A stretch of 64,000 nucleotides of DNA, taken from Serendipita indica DSM 11827. Taxonomy: Eukaryota; Basidiomycota; Agaricomycetes; Sebacinales; Serendipitaceae. Both the position numbers and the translations under genes were made by a program. The notes under the pieces are model-generated. The model did no database searches, had not been told where the DNA came from, and was given only the letters and a program-made list of their open reading frames with translations. This document shows, one piece after another, positions 46,345 through 57,846 of this stretch. The DNA lies in NCBI GenBank assembly GCA_910890315.1, contig CAJVGD010000002.1:496001-560000 (forward strand), in the 5' to 3' direction. Numbering within the stretch: the first letter of the stretch is position 1; each line of letters begins with the position of its first letter.

Positions 46345-48801
46345 TCAGCACCCAGATGGCACCGTCGTCGAATCCTTGTACGTTCCCGATACAGCTCCTG
46401 AACCGAGACCACGCGAGGCAAACGCCTTCCAAAGCGTGCACTTATGCTTGCCTTTATAGCGGCTCGCATCTGCTTGGATCCACGCAGCACGGGCTTGTAC
46501 CACTATAGAGAATGTGAGAGCGTGTAGAGTTTACAGGACAGTACATACTAGTCGGGTTGCAAGGCTGAAGGAGGAGAGCGTCATAGAATAGTCTTAGGAA
46601 TACGACGTTTCCAGCGCTCGAATTGGGATTGGTAAACGCGTCGCTGGCGAATCCGCTGTAAAATTTGGTCAGAAGGCGCGAGAAGAGTATGTAGAGATCG
46701 CACTGTGAGCCAACGACTGCGAACAGGGTCAGCATTCCTGTTCGGCAAGCGGTAGGAGATCACGTACGCTTTGCATAGACATTATGCAGAATCTACAAGC
46801 AGGGTCAGTATCAAGCTGTCAAGGGTACGGCTGACGGACGTTTGCCCAGACTTCACCAATAGCCTAAGAACCTTTAGCAAGGTCAATATGGCGTAATGAA
46901 GATCCTACATGAACTTCTGTTAAAGTAGCAAGGCTGCTATACCTCTGAGCCAACGGTTAGCTCCATAACCTTGTTACAGCCAGACGTACAAGAGGATTCA
47001 CCGAACTGGCCGCACAGTCAGCAACTCGCCTCTCGTTGACGTCTGAGACTCACGCGCTCGTGGAGTAAGGATAGGTGCGAAGGCCCTTTGGGTTATTGTA
47101 CACCCACGCCGCAAGAACCCAGTCGGGCACACTGCTGTCCTTGTGCTCGAGCCATTCGGCAAAAGCGTCGCTCCACCCCTCGCCCTACAGCTCATCAGAA
47201 GGACGTCTTCGGGAAGCAGGGCACGTACCAATCCACCAGACTCGGTTGTTTGGAGGCAACGACCAGTGCCACCCTATTAGAATATCAGAACCAACGACGA
47301 CGACACAAAGGACGACCTACCCCGGTCATGCGGTTAGTCGTGCCGTGAGTCTGTTCGTGTGCAATAACATCATTTGAAAGATCGCCGTCGCGGTTAGGAG
47401 TGCTTCGATTCCAAATATACATCCTCATCAGGCCAGAGCTGCCATCTATGGGAGAGATGTTAGCGGAGGATCTCAGGTCAGATGGGGACAGACCAGCTGG
47501 AGTGGCAAAGTTGGCGTTGTTGACACCAGATCCATCCTGCAAGACGTCAGTGGATATAACAATGGACAACGGCACCCACTTGAACCGAGATCTTGATGCG
47601 GTCGTTCCCAGCGCCACCTTTGCCAAAGTTATCATTCTGGAAGTTGAATGTCTTCTCGGTGAATCCATAACGATAGTTGATCTAGGCCAACGTTAGGCTT
47701 GCGCTGACTTAAGCTCGTTACTCACGTCGTGGATCTTATTGGAAAGGAAGAACGTATTGACTCTAGCAGCATCGACATTGGCTCCAGACGTTGGTCCAAC
47801 GGTGGTGTCATATCGGTAGTTGAAGACTTGACCCGCAGCGCTTTGCTTGGTCGTTCCAGTGGTCGAACCCTTGTACGAGATGACATTGTTGCCAGAGGTG
47901 TCCGTAGAGACAGTCGAGCCGACTTTATGCCACCCGTTTGGAGAGGCAGTAGTGTCCGCTGGGCTTGTGAATGTCTTGTAGCCTTTGGTAACATCCTGCA
48001 CACGGGGGTCGACGGCGAGATATGATGCGCCCGCCACAAAGTCGTTGGTTGCGACAACCTGCGCGCTCGATGCGTCAACAAATGCTTCGTACCAATGATT
48101 GCCATCCTCCGTCTGAACTTCTACAACATATGTGAGGGCAAGGCTGCCATCCTGATTGACGTAGTATTCTAAGGTCGGGGCCTTGTCGTTGTGCTTGCCG
48201 TGGAGTTTCTCCTCAGCAGAGGTGATGGCTTGTTCCTTGGAGATGTTTGGTGTGGGAGGTGCGATGTTGGCAGCGCCTAGAGAAGATAAGAGGAAGTATA
48301 AATATACCTATTATACTTACGACGAGAGCCACTGGTACCGTGGAAATTGGCACCAAACGCGACGACGTCCTTGTCTGTGTTGAGAGCAACATTGGCCACT
48401 GCGTTGGCTACAGGAATACCATTCTTCAATACGTGAGCTAAGATTCAATGAGGCGTGAAAACACATACTACGAGCTGCTGAATCCATACGCTTCCACCTG
48501 TTTCTGTGTTGGCTGAGGAGCGAATGTTATATTCCCCGTTGCTCAGTTGGAGTTTCTCCTCGACGAAGGATGCGGCAGACTGTTCGATAGTGCCAGAATT
48601 ATCCCCACGTTTCTTGAGAGGGGTGGTAATGCCAGTTTCGTATGTTTCATAAATAGTCGTTGGATGAAAAGACTCGATCGTCAGATTGTCAGAGACAGCT
48701 CGAGCACGGTGGGTGGAAAGTTTGACCGACGGCTCCCATGGAGCAGCAGAGACGGCTGCGATGGAGGCGGCCGCGAGAGCAAGTTTGCTAAAGAGGACCA
48801 T
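46345..48801 (-). CDS. Fungalysin-type metalloprotease M36, copy B
   Basis: Secreted zinc metalloprotease, nearest relative of copy C. Signal peptide [20 protein letters not shown] followed by [19 protein letters not shown]; propeptide with [12 protein letters not shown] and [23 protein letters not shown] end [20 protein letters not shown]. The catalytic part has [41 protein letters not shown] (47345-47359) GTTNRMTG and [20 protein letters not shown]. The last exon reads [20 protein letters not shown] and ends DSTTVPSGC, with no Ser/Thr tail. A 45-nt intron at 46864-46908, inside the codons for EVH-AIGEVW, is absent from A and C. All zinc ligands are intact. Introns are numerous and inferred by alignment with A and C. 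Confidence 0.93.
46864..46908 (-). other. Copy-B-specific 45-nt intron
   Basis: Minus strand: donor GTAGGA directly after the codon for His in TEVH, acceptor TTCTTAG before AIGEVWAN. In copies A and C the same codons are continuous. Removing it restores the conserved motif in frame. Confidence 0.75.
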
Positions 48802-49440
48802 AATAATGAGTGGAGTTTTGCGAGCGAGTGTGATTGAAAGCGAGAGTGACGGCACGAATGCACTACAAGTTGACGAATCCGAGTAAAATCAAACTGGGAC
48901 GCTCTGAGTCGATGAAGACAAGCGATGAGGATCACCTCTTGCAAACGCCTGCGCTTTATAGGCATCGGAGCGTCTCAGATGATTGCGCGAAGTGCTGGCT
49001 CATTGCCTGTCAAAATTATTCCATGAGGTGATAACGGCCATTTCTCTTTGTGCTAGCACATAAGGACAGCCGGGCCCGGTAATGTGCATGAATGTGGCGT
49101 CTATGCAAGACACGTGAGGAACGATTCCGGCAGACTTCGAATGCTTAAAATCCGAGAATATGCTCGGGGACTAGCCCGTAGCGCCGGTGTTGTTGACGGT
49201 CGCCCGTGCACCATACGTCCGTCAGGGGAAGGGTGTAACGCTAAGGGTCTCGTAGGGAATTAGTCTTTAGGCCAGTGGCCCTGTTTTCATGAGACCAAAC
49301 CTTCCCATTGAAAGGAGAAGCACGTACCACATGCCTATGGGCAGACGGCCATATGCCTACGTCGCAGTGCGCGTTTCAGAGGCCCTACTATAGGCTGTAG
49401 TAATGAAACCAAATTTCGATACTGTTGATGTGCTTAAACT
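48802..49440. repeat. Promoter-side duplicated block upstream of copy B
   Basis: Stretches here match the block upstream of copy C in the same order: the TATA region (CTTTATAGGCATCG), GATGAGGTGATAACG-like text near 49025, the TTTTGTGCTAGCACGTAAG-like stretch near 49050, and CATATGCCTA(C/T)GTCGCAG near 49350 followed by CAGAGGCCCTACT(A/C)TA. The two blocks have diverged by many substitutions and small indels. Confidence 0.7.
48955..48960 (-). promoter_or_regulatory. TATA box of M36 copy B
   Basis: Minus strand TATAAA 154 bp upstream of the copy B start, in the stretch shared with copy C. Confidence 0.6.
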
Positions 49441-49696
49441 ATCCCAGTTTTGGCGGCGAAGCTGCTCGGAGAGTCGGAGATGGTCGCAATTGGTCTCGTT
49501 CCGCCCGATGAGCAGCTTTTATTTATTGATGAGCAAGATTACTTGAACATTCCATCATTTATCGGACTGGGGCCCCTTGCCGTCTGAAGGAGTCGGTTCC
49601 AAATCAACAATCACCACACTCTAGTGTTCAACCATCGTATGCAAACGAACGTGCATACAAATGATTGGAAGAAGTAGTTATTAAGTAAACGATACC
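49441..49696. other. Intergenic, 3' side of copy C
   Basis: About 250 bp following the stop of copy C on the minus strand. It resembles the region after the copy B stop (for example the GAGTGGGAACCTTCGCC / GACTGGGGCCCCTTGCC and CGTCTGAAGGAG text), so the duplication also covers part of the 3' flank. Confidence 0.5.
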
Positions 49697-52118
49697 TCAG
49701 CACCCAGACGGCACCGTCGTCGAATCCCTGTACGTTCCCGACACAGCTCCTGAGCCGAGACCACGGGAGGCGAACGCCTTCCAAAGCGTGCAGGCGTGCT
49801 TGCCTGAGTATCGGTTTGTATCCGCCTGAATCCACGCAGCGCGGGCCTGTACCACTATGGAGAGTGTGAGAACTTGTAGAATGTGCAAGACAGTACGTAC
49901 TCGTCGGATTGCAAGGTTGAAGGAGGAGAGCATCATAGAACAGTCTTAGGAATACGACGTTTCCAGCGCTCGAGTCAGGGTTAGTGAACGCATCAGCAGC
50001 GAACCCGCTATGAACTTTGGTCAGAAGTCGCAAGAAGAGGGGATTAGAAACCGTACTATGAACCGACAACTGCGAACGCTGTAAGTATTCTCGTTCGACA
50101 AGTAATAAAGGATCACGTACGCTGTGCATAGACATTGTGAAGAATCTAGAACGGAGTTAGTGGAATTTTGGAAATGCACTGCTGACTGACGTTTGCCCAA
50201 ACTTCGCCGATATTATGAACCTCGTTCAGGGAAGCGACACTGCTATATTTCTGGATCGTGGTAAGCCCCATGATTTCCTTCCAATACGGCCGGACGTACA
50301 AGAGGATTCACCGACCTAGCCGCATTATCAGCGATTCGCATCGTATCGATGTCTGGGACTCACGTGCTCGTCGAATAAGGATAATTGCGAATCCCCTTCG
50401 AGTTATTGTACACCCAAACTCCCAAAACAAAGTCTGGCACACTGCTGTCCTTGTGCTCGAGCCATTCGGCAAAAGCGTCGCTCCATCCCTCGCCCTACAG
50501 CGCATTAGTGGGAAGATATCAGGGAAACAGGATTCATACCATTCCACCGGCCTCGGTTGTTTGGAGGCAACGACCAGTGCCACCCTGTAAGAACATCAGA
50601 ATCGGCGACAATAGCAGAAACGACAGCCTACGCCGGTCATACGGTTAGTCGTTCCGTGAGTTTGCTCGTGTGCGATCACATCATTTGAAAGGTCACCATC
50701 GCGATTAGGAGTGGTGCGAGTCCAAATATACATTCTCATCTGGCCAGAGCTGCCATCTATAATAAACGTATTAGCAGTAGAATGAAAATTTGAGATGGAC
50801 GTACCAGCTGGCGTTGCAAAGTTGGCGTTGTTGGTGCCAGAGCTGTCCTACGAAATGTTAGAGGGCCAGAGGGAATGAAGAATCACACTCACTTGAACTG
50901 AGATCTTGATACGGTCGTTACCAGAGCCACCTTTGCCAAAGTTATCATTCTGGAAGTTGAATGTCTTCTCGGTGAATCCATAACGATAGTTAATCTAGGC
51001 CAAGGTTAGACAGCCATTGACATGGGCTTGGCACTCACATCATGGATCTTGTTGGCGATGAAGAACGCATTGACTCTAGCAGCATCGACATTAGATCCAG
51101 ACGTCGGTCCAACAGAGGTGTCATATTTGTAGTTGAAGACTTGACCCGAGGCGCTCTGCTTGGTCGTTCCGGTCGTCGAACCCTTGTACGAGATGACATT
51201 GTTGCCAGAGGTGTCCGTGGAGACAGTCGAGCCGACTTGATGCCACCCATTAGGCGAGGCAACAGTGTCAGCTGGGTTCGTATAGGTGTTGTAGCCTTTG
51301 GTAATATCCTGCACCTGAGGATCCACTGCGACATAGGATGCACCAGCGACAAAGTCGTTGGTGGCGACAATTTGCGCATTCGACGCGTCGACAAATGCCT
51401 CGTACCAATGGTTCCCATCAGCAGTTTGGACTTCGACAACATATGTGAGGGCGAGGCTGCCATCCTGCTTGACATAATATTCAAGCGTCGGGGCTTTGTC
51501 GTTGTGCTTGCCATGGAGCTTCCTCTCAGCAGAGGTGATGGCTTGTTCCTTGGAGATGGTTGGCGTGGGAGGCGCAACGTTGGCAGCACCTAGAGAGAAG
51601 GTGAGTAAAAGTATCCACTACCTTGCTGTACTTACGACGAGAGACACTGGTACCGTGGAAGTTGGCACCAAAGGCGACAACGTCCTCATTCTTGTTGAGA
51701 GCAACATTCGCGACCGCGTTGGCCACAGGAATACCATTCTTCGAGAGGTCAGCTGATGTTTGGGTAGAAGCGGAGAGAGATATACCACAAGCTGCTGGAT
51801 CCATACGCTTCCACCGGTTTCCGTGTTGGCTGAGGAGCGAATGTTATATTCTCCGCTGCTCAGCTGGAGTTTCTCCTCGACAAAGGATGCAGCAGACTGT
51901 TCGATGGATCCAGAAGGTTCACCACGCTTCTTGAGAGGGGTTGTAACACCAGTACCGTACGTCTCATAGATATTTGTTGGGTGGAAAGACTCGACCGTCA
52001 AGTCGTCAGAGACAGCTCGAGGACGATGAGTGGAAAGTTTGACAGACGGCTCCCATGGAGCGGCCGAGACGGCCGCGATGGAAGCAGCGGCGAGGGCGAG
52101 CTTGCTAAAGAGGACCAT
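49697..52118 (-). CDS. Fungalysin-type metalloprotease M36, copy C
   Basis: Secreted zinc metalloprotease. Signal peptide [20 protein letters not shown] identical to copy B; propeptide with [20 protein letters not shown] and [40 protein letters not shown]. Catalytic blocks [41 protein letters not shown] (50656-50670) GTTNRMTG and [20 protein letters not shown] followed by [11 protein letters not shown]. The helix [17 protein letters not shown] is uninterrupted, unlike copy B. The last exon ends [13 protein letters not shown] with the stop at 49697. No tail like copy A. All zinc ligands intact. The start at 52118 opens the signal peptide; TATAAA lies 163 bp upstream. Confidence 0.95.
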
Positions 52119-52770
52119 AGTAGGGAGTGGAATTGGCGAGCGAGTGTGTTTGAGAGTGAGAGTGACGGCACGTGTTCACTACGAGCTGGTGAAAGCGAGT
52201 GGAATCGAGCTGGAGCGCTGTGAGTCGACGGGAGTAAGACCGGACAAGCGATGGAGACACCCTCCTATCGTCCCCCTGGCTTTATAGGCATCGAGGTCTT
52301 GGGTGCCCATGTGGAGTGCTGGCTAACTACTTAACAAGGATCTTTCCGATGAGGTGATAACGTCTCATTGCCTTTTGTGCTAGCACGTAAGAGCGGCCTG
52401 TACCGGTAAAGAGCATGTGCATCCGTGTACGACATCCGAGGCACGACTCCGGATGGCTGTTTGAATACGACGAGTTGAAGAATTCGCTCGAGGACTGGCC
52501 CGAAATGGCCTGTTTCGTGACGGCCGACAGTGCACCATACGGTCCTTCAAGGGACGAACGGAAGGCCAAGGGCACAGTGGGAATAGAAGAGGCGATATAC
52601 TGTTTTTGTTCGGACTAGTGGTTCTACACTCGTGAGACGTACTCTTTTCATTGAAAGAAGAAGCGCGTACCATATGCCCAACGGCGTGCCATATGCCTAT
52701 GTCGCAGCGCTCGTTTTCAGAAGCCCTACTCTAGGGCGCAATAGTGACAAGTCGGAAGCGAGAAGTCCAT
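52119..52770. repeat. Promoter-side duplicated block upstream of copy C
   Basis: Partner of the block upstream of copy B. Shared stretches in order are the TATA region (52281-52295), GATGAGGTGATAACG near 52350, TTTTGTGCTAGCACGTAAG near 52375, and CATATGCCTATGTCGCAGCG near 52690, followed by CAGAAGCCCTACTCTA. Many substitutions separate the copies. Confidence 0.7.
52281..52286 (-). promoter_or_regulatory. TATA box of M36 copy C
   Basis: Minus strand TATAAA, 163 bp upstream of the copy C start, inside the stretch shared with copy B. Confidence 0.6.
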
Positions 52771-53333
52771 GCTGTCGACATGGTTGAGTACTCTACCTGA
52801 GGCGGCGAGGCCTTTGGGAGAACCAGAGAAGAGCGTAACTGGGCACCATTACCGGTCCATATCTTCGAATCAGATTACATGATATCCTCGCTACATGTGG
52901 TGGTACTTCCAGGTGCTACACGAGCTCGTCGAGAGGTTGGTACTTTCATTATGTTGAGGCTGACGCCGAGATCCGAGTTCGTCAAGTGACATGCGATAAA
53001 GGCGAGATAACGAATATTTCTTGACATTTCGAGCTGATAGTGGAGAGGCGACACTCCAGCATTCGTTTCGATTCAAGTATGTGAACCGTATTGTTGTATT
53101 CGCACGCCTTATGCGTCTCAAGTACGTAAAAACGCAATATTTCGAGAGCTAGGATAGTTTCTGACGAGCAGAGCGGTCGTGGAGAAGAACAGCCTTGATC
53201 ATTGATGTTACTCCAAAGCCAGATTCGAGCAAATTTGATTTCAGATAATTCAAATCACCTCTAGAGTGCTGGAAATATCTCGCATAACTAATGAGGGAGA
53301 TGTCCCAAGAGACAGCTTGCCACCCGCGACATC
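52771..53333. other. Intergenic between M36 array and UTP18
   Basis: About 560 bp of divergent promoter space. Short open frames only; nothing identifiable. Confidence 0.45.
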
Positions 53334-55150
53334 ATGAGTGCTCGCAAAAAGGTTCGAAGAGATGATGGAACGTCTTCAAAAAAACCAGTATGGATAGATG
53401 ACCAAGACAAGGACTCTGAAGAGGAACACCTGGAAGATATGCTCTTCGGAAGCAAGTCATTCAAGCAGAGCCATCGTTTGCAAGACGAGATTACTGGTTT
53501 GGAGCATGTAGAAGATTCAGACGTGGGTTCTTTGGCTCTTCAACAACCAAATCTAATCCCAGTCTTGTATAGTTATTCTTTTTCGACACTGGTGCGGTCA
53601 AGTCTCGCAGTGAGAGGAATGAAGAGAGCAACGACGACAGCGATAGCGACGATGAGATGCAAAGTGACCGACGCAGTGAAGCTCCAGTCACGCCCAAGAC
53701 CCGTGATTCGTTGCGACCCAAGGCAAACGGCCCCGTCTGGGAGGATCCAGACGACCAGCAACTACAGATCTCGATCTCTTCGGATAGACGCCTACGAAAG
53801 CTCAGAATAGACCAGTCCGAAGACGTAATTACAGGCAGTGAATATGAACAAAGGCTACGACAGCAGTCAGTCGACAGATGGCATCTTCGCAATGTATTCA
53901 CGTCCCTCACAGGTTTGAAACCATTAATCCACTACCAGAATGGGCTGCAAAAGCAAGGCGTAAGCGCACGAGGGATGAGATGGAAGGCCATGACGGTGTG
54001 ATTATCAATTCAACCACTGGTGGAATCTTGTCTACTGGGATCAAGAGCCTGGAAAAAGGGTCGCTTGAAGTCGAACGCTTACGGGATGCGAATCAAGCAA
54101 GCCCGACAGAAGGCGATGTCAAGTCCATCATGTTCCACCCATCTCCGACGGTTTCTTTGTTGCTAAGTGCTGGAGGAGACCGGCGACTGAAGCTCTTCAC
54201 CGTCGACGGCCACACAAACCCGCTGCTGCAAACCGTCCATATTCCATCTCTTCCTATATCCTCTGCCGTGTTTCACCCTTCTGGATCGTCGATACTTCTC
54301 ACTGGACCACGACCATTCTTCTTCAACTATGATCTACAATCTGGAGCCTGCACGAGATCACCTCGGGGTCTCTGGGGCACATTTGCCTCAAAACCCGATG
54401 ACGTTGATAAATCCCTCGAGATCAATGCGTTTTCGCCATCGGGTGAAGTTTTGGCTGTGGCTGGGAGGCGAGGTTATGTTCACCTTGTGGACTGGACTGT
54501 CGGAAGTCCGCAAGTCGTCGCCTCGCTGAAGATGAACACACCAGTCAAATCGTTATGGTGGAACACCGCATCGAGCAGCAATATGGAACTTTGCTCCCTT
54601 GGCGAAAACTCGGAGGTATATGTTTGGGATGTGCGCTCGCGGGCCTGCCAAGCACGATGGAAGGACGATGGAGGCTATGGAGCCACTACCATTGTTGGAT
54701 CACCAAACAACGAGTATACGGCTATAGGGTGCGTGGAGTCCTTGGCCTTTGGCTCGACTGACCCAAGGAATAGATCAAAGTCAGGGCTAGTAAACGTCTA
54801 CGACTCGCGCAGATCATCAGAACCCAAACTTCTTAAAGCTATAGGGAATCTCACGACGGCAATTTCTTCCCTTCATTTTAACCATTCGTCTGAACTTCTG
54901 GTAATGTCTTCTCGCTTGAAGAAGTCCCAGCTTCGACTAGTGAGTCCTCGATCGATCGATTGCATGATCTAACTCGTGCAACAAGGTCCATTTACCTTCG
55001 CTCACCGTCTTCTCCAACTGGCCAACATCTAGTACACCGGTGGGCAAGGCCACTGCGACGGCGTTTTCTCACAACAGCGAATACCTCGCGATTGGAAACT
55101 CTCGCGGTCGAGTACTATTGTATGGTATGCGACATTTTTGGAATACGTAA
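53334..55150 (+). CDS. UTP18: U3 snoRNP component UTP18
   Basis: WD40 protein of the small-subunit processome (UTP-B complex), needed for 18S rRNA maturation in the nucleolus. The start MSARKKVRRDDGTSSKKPVW leads to VWIDDQDKDSEEEHLEDMLF, a typical acidic N-terminus. After short introns it reads GPVWEDPDDQQLQISISSDR, the conserved UTP18 block, then EYEQRLRQQFETINPLPEWA. WD-like repeats follow: VKSIMFHPSPTVSLLLSAGG, FHPSGSSILLTGPRPFFFNY, FSPSGEVLAVAGRRGYVHLV, ENSEVYVWDVRSRACQARWK, and the last exon FSHNSEYLAIGNSRGRVLLY. It ends GMRHFWNT at 55150. About five introns. The order and spacing match the family. Confidence 0.93.
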
Positions 55151-55513
55151 GGTTAAACAACCCCCTTCAACCCTCTCAACCCCTCAATTCAGTTGCCAAA
55201 ACTCGAGTCTCAGATCATTATCACATGGAGAATGACTATTTAAATGTCGAATTGTAAGGTGAGACACGAAGCGTTGAGGAAATGGCAATGCCGCATTTTC
55301 GCCGGTTGCATCATCTTTTCTGTGGCCTGGATGGGGTCTAGCATGGAGAGAAGCTCAACGAATTGGTTATATCGGAGGTTGATGAATTTCCCCGTCGGCG
55401 AAACCTGTCCACGTTGGAATCACGCCTCGTCCCCTGGAGTATCGATTGCGGTTATAAAAACGCGTCGACTTGCATCTGGGGATTTCTCATCCCTCTAGGT
55501 CTGCTTGCTCGCG
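55151..55513. other. Intergenic: UTP18 3' end and CE4 promoter
   Basis: These 363 bp contain a 3' untranslated region and the CE4 promoter. A GGTTATAAAAACG stretch near 55450 is a TATA-like element about 65 bp before the CE4 start. No gene seen. Confidence 0.5.
55451..55458 (+). promoter_or_regulatory. TATA-like box of the CE4 gene
   Basis: Plus strand reads TTATAAAA here, about 60 bp upstream of the CE4 start codon. Supported only by sequence and spacing. Confidence 0.45.
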
Positions 55514-56561
55514 ATGAAGGTCGCATCCCTTCTTTTCTTTGCGGGTGTTTTCGCAAGTGTTCAAGCTGAAACGGTCAACGAAGTGCTCAGGCGCTCTGGG
55601 GTTGTCATTTCTGAGTGCAAGCTGCCCAAGACCGCCGCTCGTGAGTGGGCCGGCCCTGGAATATATGATTCTAACGTTTTTTGAACCTCTAGTAACTTTC
55701 GACGACGGGCCCAACCAATACAATGTTGGTAAATAATGACGATAAGACGTAATTCTGATCCTAGCCAGGTGGATATTGGGACGACGCTTCGGAAGTACGG
55801 CGCTAAAGGCACATTCTTCATTTGCGGAAACCTATACCATTGCATTTACGACTATGCGGATAGTGTTCGCAAGGTATGACCTTAGGCATCGCTCCTGACC
55901 ACACCCATTGACGATTCTTCAGTTGTTCCTCCAAGGCCACCAGGTATGGCCTTCTCGTCGTTCAAATGCAACTTCACACTCGTGCAGATTGCCTCACACT
56001 CGTGGAGTCATCCCGATTTAGCGAAATTAAATGTCTCTGCCATTACTGCCGAGCTGGAAAAGACGGATCAAGCCATCCAAGATATAATTGGCTTCAGACC
56101 TGCGTATATGAGGCCGCCGTATGGCTCTTACAACGACAATGTCACCGCGGTAGCAAAGGCGAGAGGCCAGGACGTCGTAATCTGGAACTTTGACTCTCAA
56201 GGTGAACCTAAGTGATGCCGCTTATTCCGTTGACTGACGCTCTGTAGACTGGAATAGTCTCACTGCTAACCAGAGTGAGACACGCTATAGCGACTTTGTG
56301 GCGACCAAACCCAATACGGTGCTCGCGTTGAACCATGAGACGTACAATACTACGGCTCATGAAGTGTTACCCTATGCGATAAAACTGCTGCAAAAGAACG
56401 GATACAGACTCGTCACCGTCGCGGAATGCGTTGGTGGCAAGCCGTATCTCCCTCCCAAGCCTCCCAAGCCTCCGCACTTGCCTCCTCCACCCCCGCACTC
56501 GCCCCCTCATGGGCATTTGCCCAGACACTTCCTCGATGTCAGAGGAAAGACTTGCTCGTAA
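55514..56561 (+). CDS. Secreted polysaccharide (chitin) deacetylase, CE4
   Basis: Removes acetyl groups from chitin or related polymer in the wall or outside the cell. Signal peptide MKVASLLFFAGVFASVQA; CE4 motif 1 is LTFDDGP (metal Asp and base Asp), motif 2 is SHSWSH (two metal His), motif 3 is YMRPPYGSYN, and a later LALNHETYN carries the catalytic His. Introns follow PKTAA, PNQYN, VRKLFLQGHQ-flanking sequence and FDSQ. After the catalytic domain there is an unusual proline/histidine stretch (PPKPPKPPHLPPPPPHSPPH) and a short basic end VRGKTCS, with no chitin-binding domain. The start at 55514 opens the signal peptide. All active-site residues are present. Confidence 0.93.
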
Positions 56562-56944
56562 ATGCAATACCTAGTCACATGCAATATTGCTTGTTTACCC
56601 ACTGCCATTCGCTCATTTGGCCAACATTGTGAGACTTTTGCGCGTGTCGCACTGCTTTGATCCCCTTTAGTCTTTAGGAGTAAGGCCTAGAATGACTATA
56701 GAAGGCGAGGTGTGGTCCTGACGTCTACGACTGGTCTCGGCTGTGAGACATGTTCAAATTCCACTCTCTGTGACATGTATATGTCACTGGAAATTGTCTA
56801 AGAACACGGCGGTGTACCTCGTGGCATCGACACTCAATCCTGGAGGCATCCACGACGGCTCATCCGAGTCTGGCCGCCTGTTAGAGTCTTCCCTTCTTTA
56901 ATCTCAGCGGAACTGTACTCTGAGTATTATTTCTTTACAACAAA
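56562..56944. other. Intergenic between CE4 and PalI-type gene
   Basis: These 383 bp hold a 3' untranslated region and a promoter. No gene or repeat seen. Confidence 0.5.
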
Positions 56945-57724
56945 ATGCGCCCATATCCCCATTCTATCCTTCCAGCCATCGCTTGCTCCTTGGTTTCGTT
57001 TCTCCTCTTGGTTTTGGTACGTCCTTCTAATGTGAAACCTCCCAATATTTATATTGTCTAGGTCACTGTATCGACTCCCTTGTGGAATTCGGTCTACTTT
57101 TTGAAACTTGTCACTGGCCCCGACGAGCCTGAGCCATTCCCATCCAACTATACAGTCAAGTTTGGTGTCTTTGGCATGTCAACGGTGCCTCATCAGCTCG
57201 GATATACTCCTGCGGATTGGTGGGTCACAGCCGACGTCAGGTAAGGCGATTTTGAACATATCGGTCATTTACTGATTAAGGCTCTTAGAGATCCAACTGT
57301 AGACCAGCCAAGTCTCCGGAGCATTACCTACGCTCTCGTTCTCCACCCAATCTGTGAGTTCCTGTATCCTATTCAGTGGGTGTACTAATCCTTTATTGCA
57401 GCCGCTTTCATGTCTCTCATAACATTTGGATTCGCAACGATTGGACTCTGTTCGCGCGCGGGTGCAGTCTTTAGCACCTTTTCTGCTGGTCTGGCCACGC
57501 TCGTGACAATCGTAGTCTTTATCGTCGACGTGGTGCTGTTCTCGATTCTCAAGTCACAGTTCCATGACTCCCCATATGACGGTCGACACACGAGCTATGG
57601 GCCAGCTATTTGGATGGTGCTGGCTGCCCTCATCGCTTGCCTGGTCAGCCTAGCATCTGCTGCATTCACTGCAGTCTCTTTGAATCGGTACCCGAGGAAA
57701 TGGGCAAACGAACAGCAATATTGA
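56945..57724 (+). CDS. PalI/SUR7-family four-TM membrane protein
   Basis: Plasma-membrane protein of the SUR7/PalI (Rim9) family. Four helices: SILPAIACSLVSFLLLVLVT near the N-terminus, AFMSLITFGFATIGLCSRAG, TFSAGLATLVTIVVFIVDVV and WMVLAALIACLVSLASAAFT. The first extracellular loop follows STPLWNSVYFLKLV and contains KFGVFGMSTV, the Gly-x-x-Gly-x-Cys position usual in the family having Met instead of Cys. Introns fall at LVLV, TADVR and LHPI. PalI proteins act in alkaline pH sensing and SUR7 proteins in eisosomes; which role applies here cannot be told. It ends PRKWANEQQY. Confidence 0.85.
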
Positions 57725-57846
57725 ATGATCAGCTCACCCAAAATATCCATACGCCATCATAATGTAGTCCTTGTAATTTATAATCTCGTCTTGTTCGCTA
57801 TGTACTGTTGTATAGAATGTATGGCCTACTCACTTTGGACCCGAAG

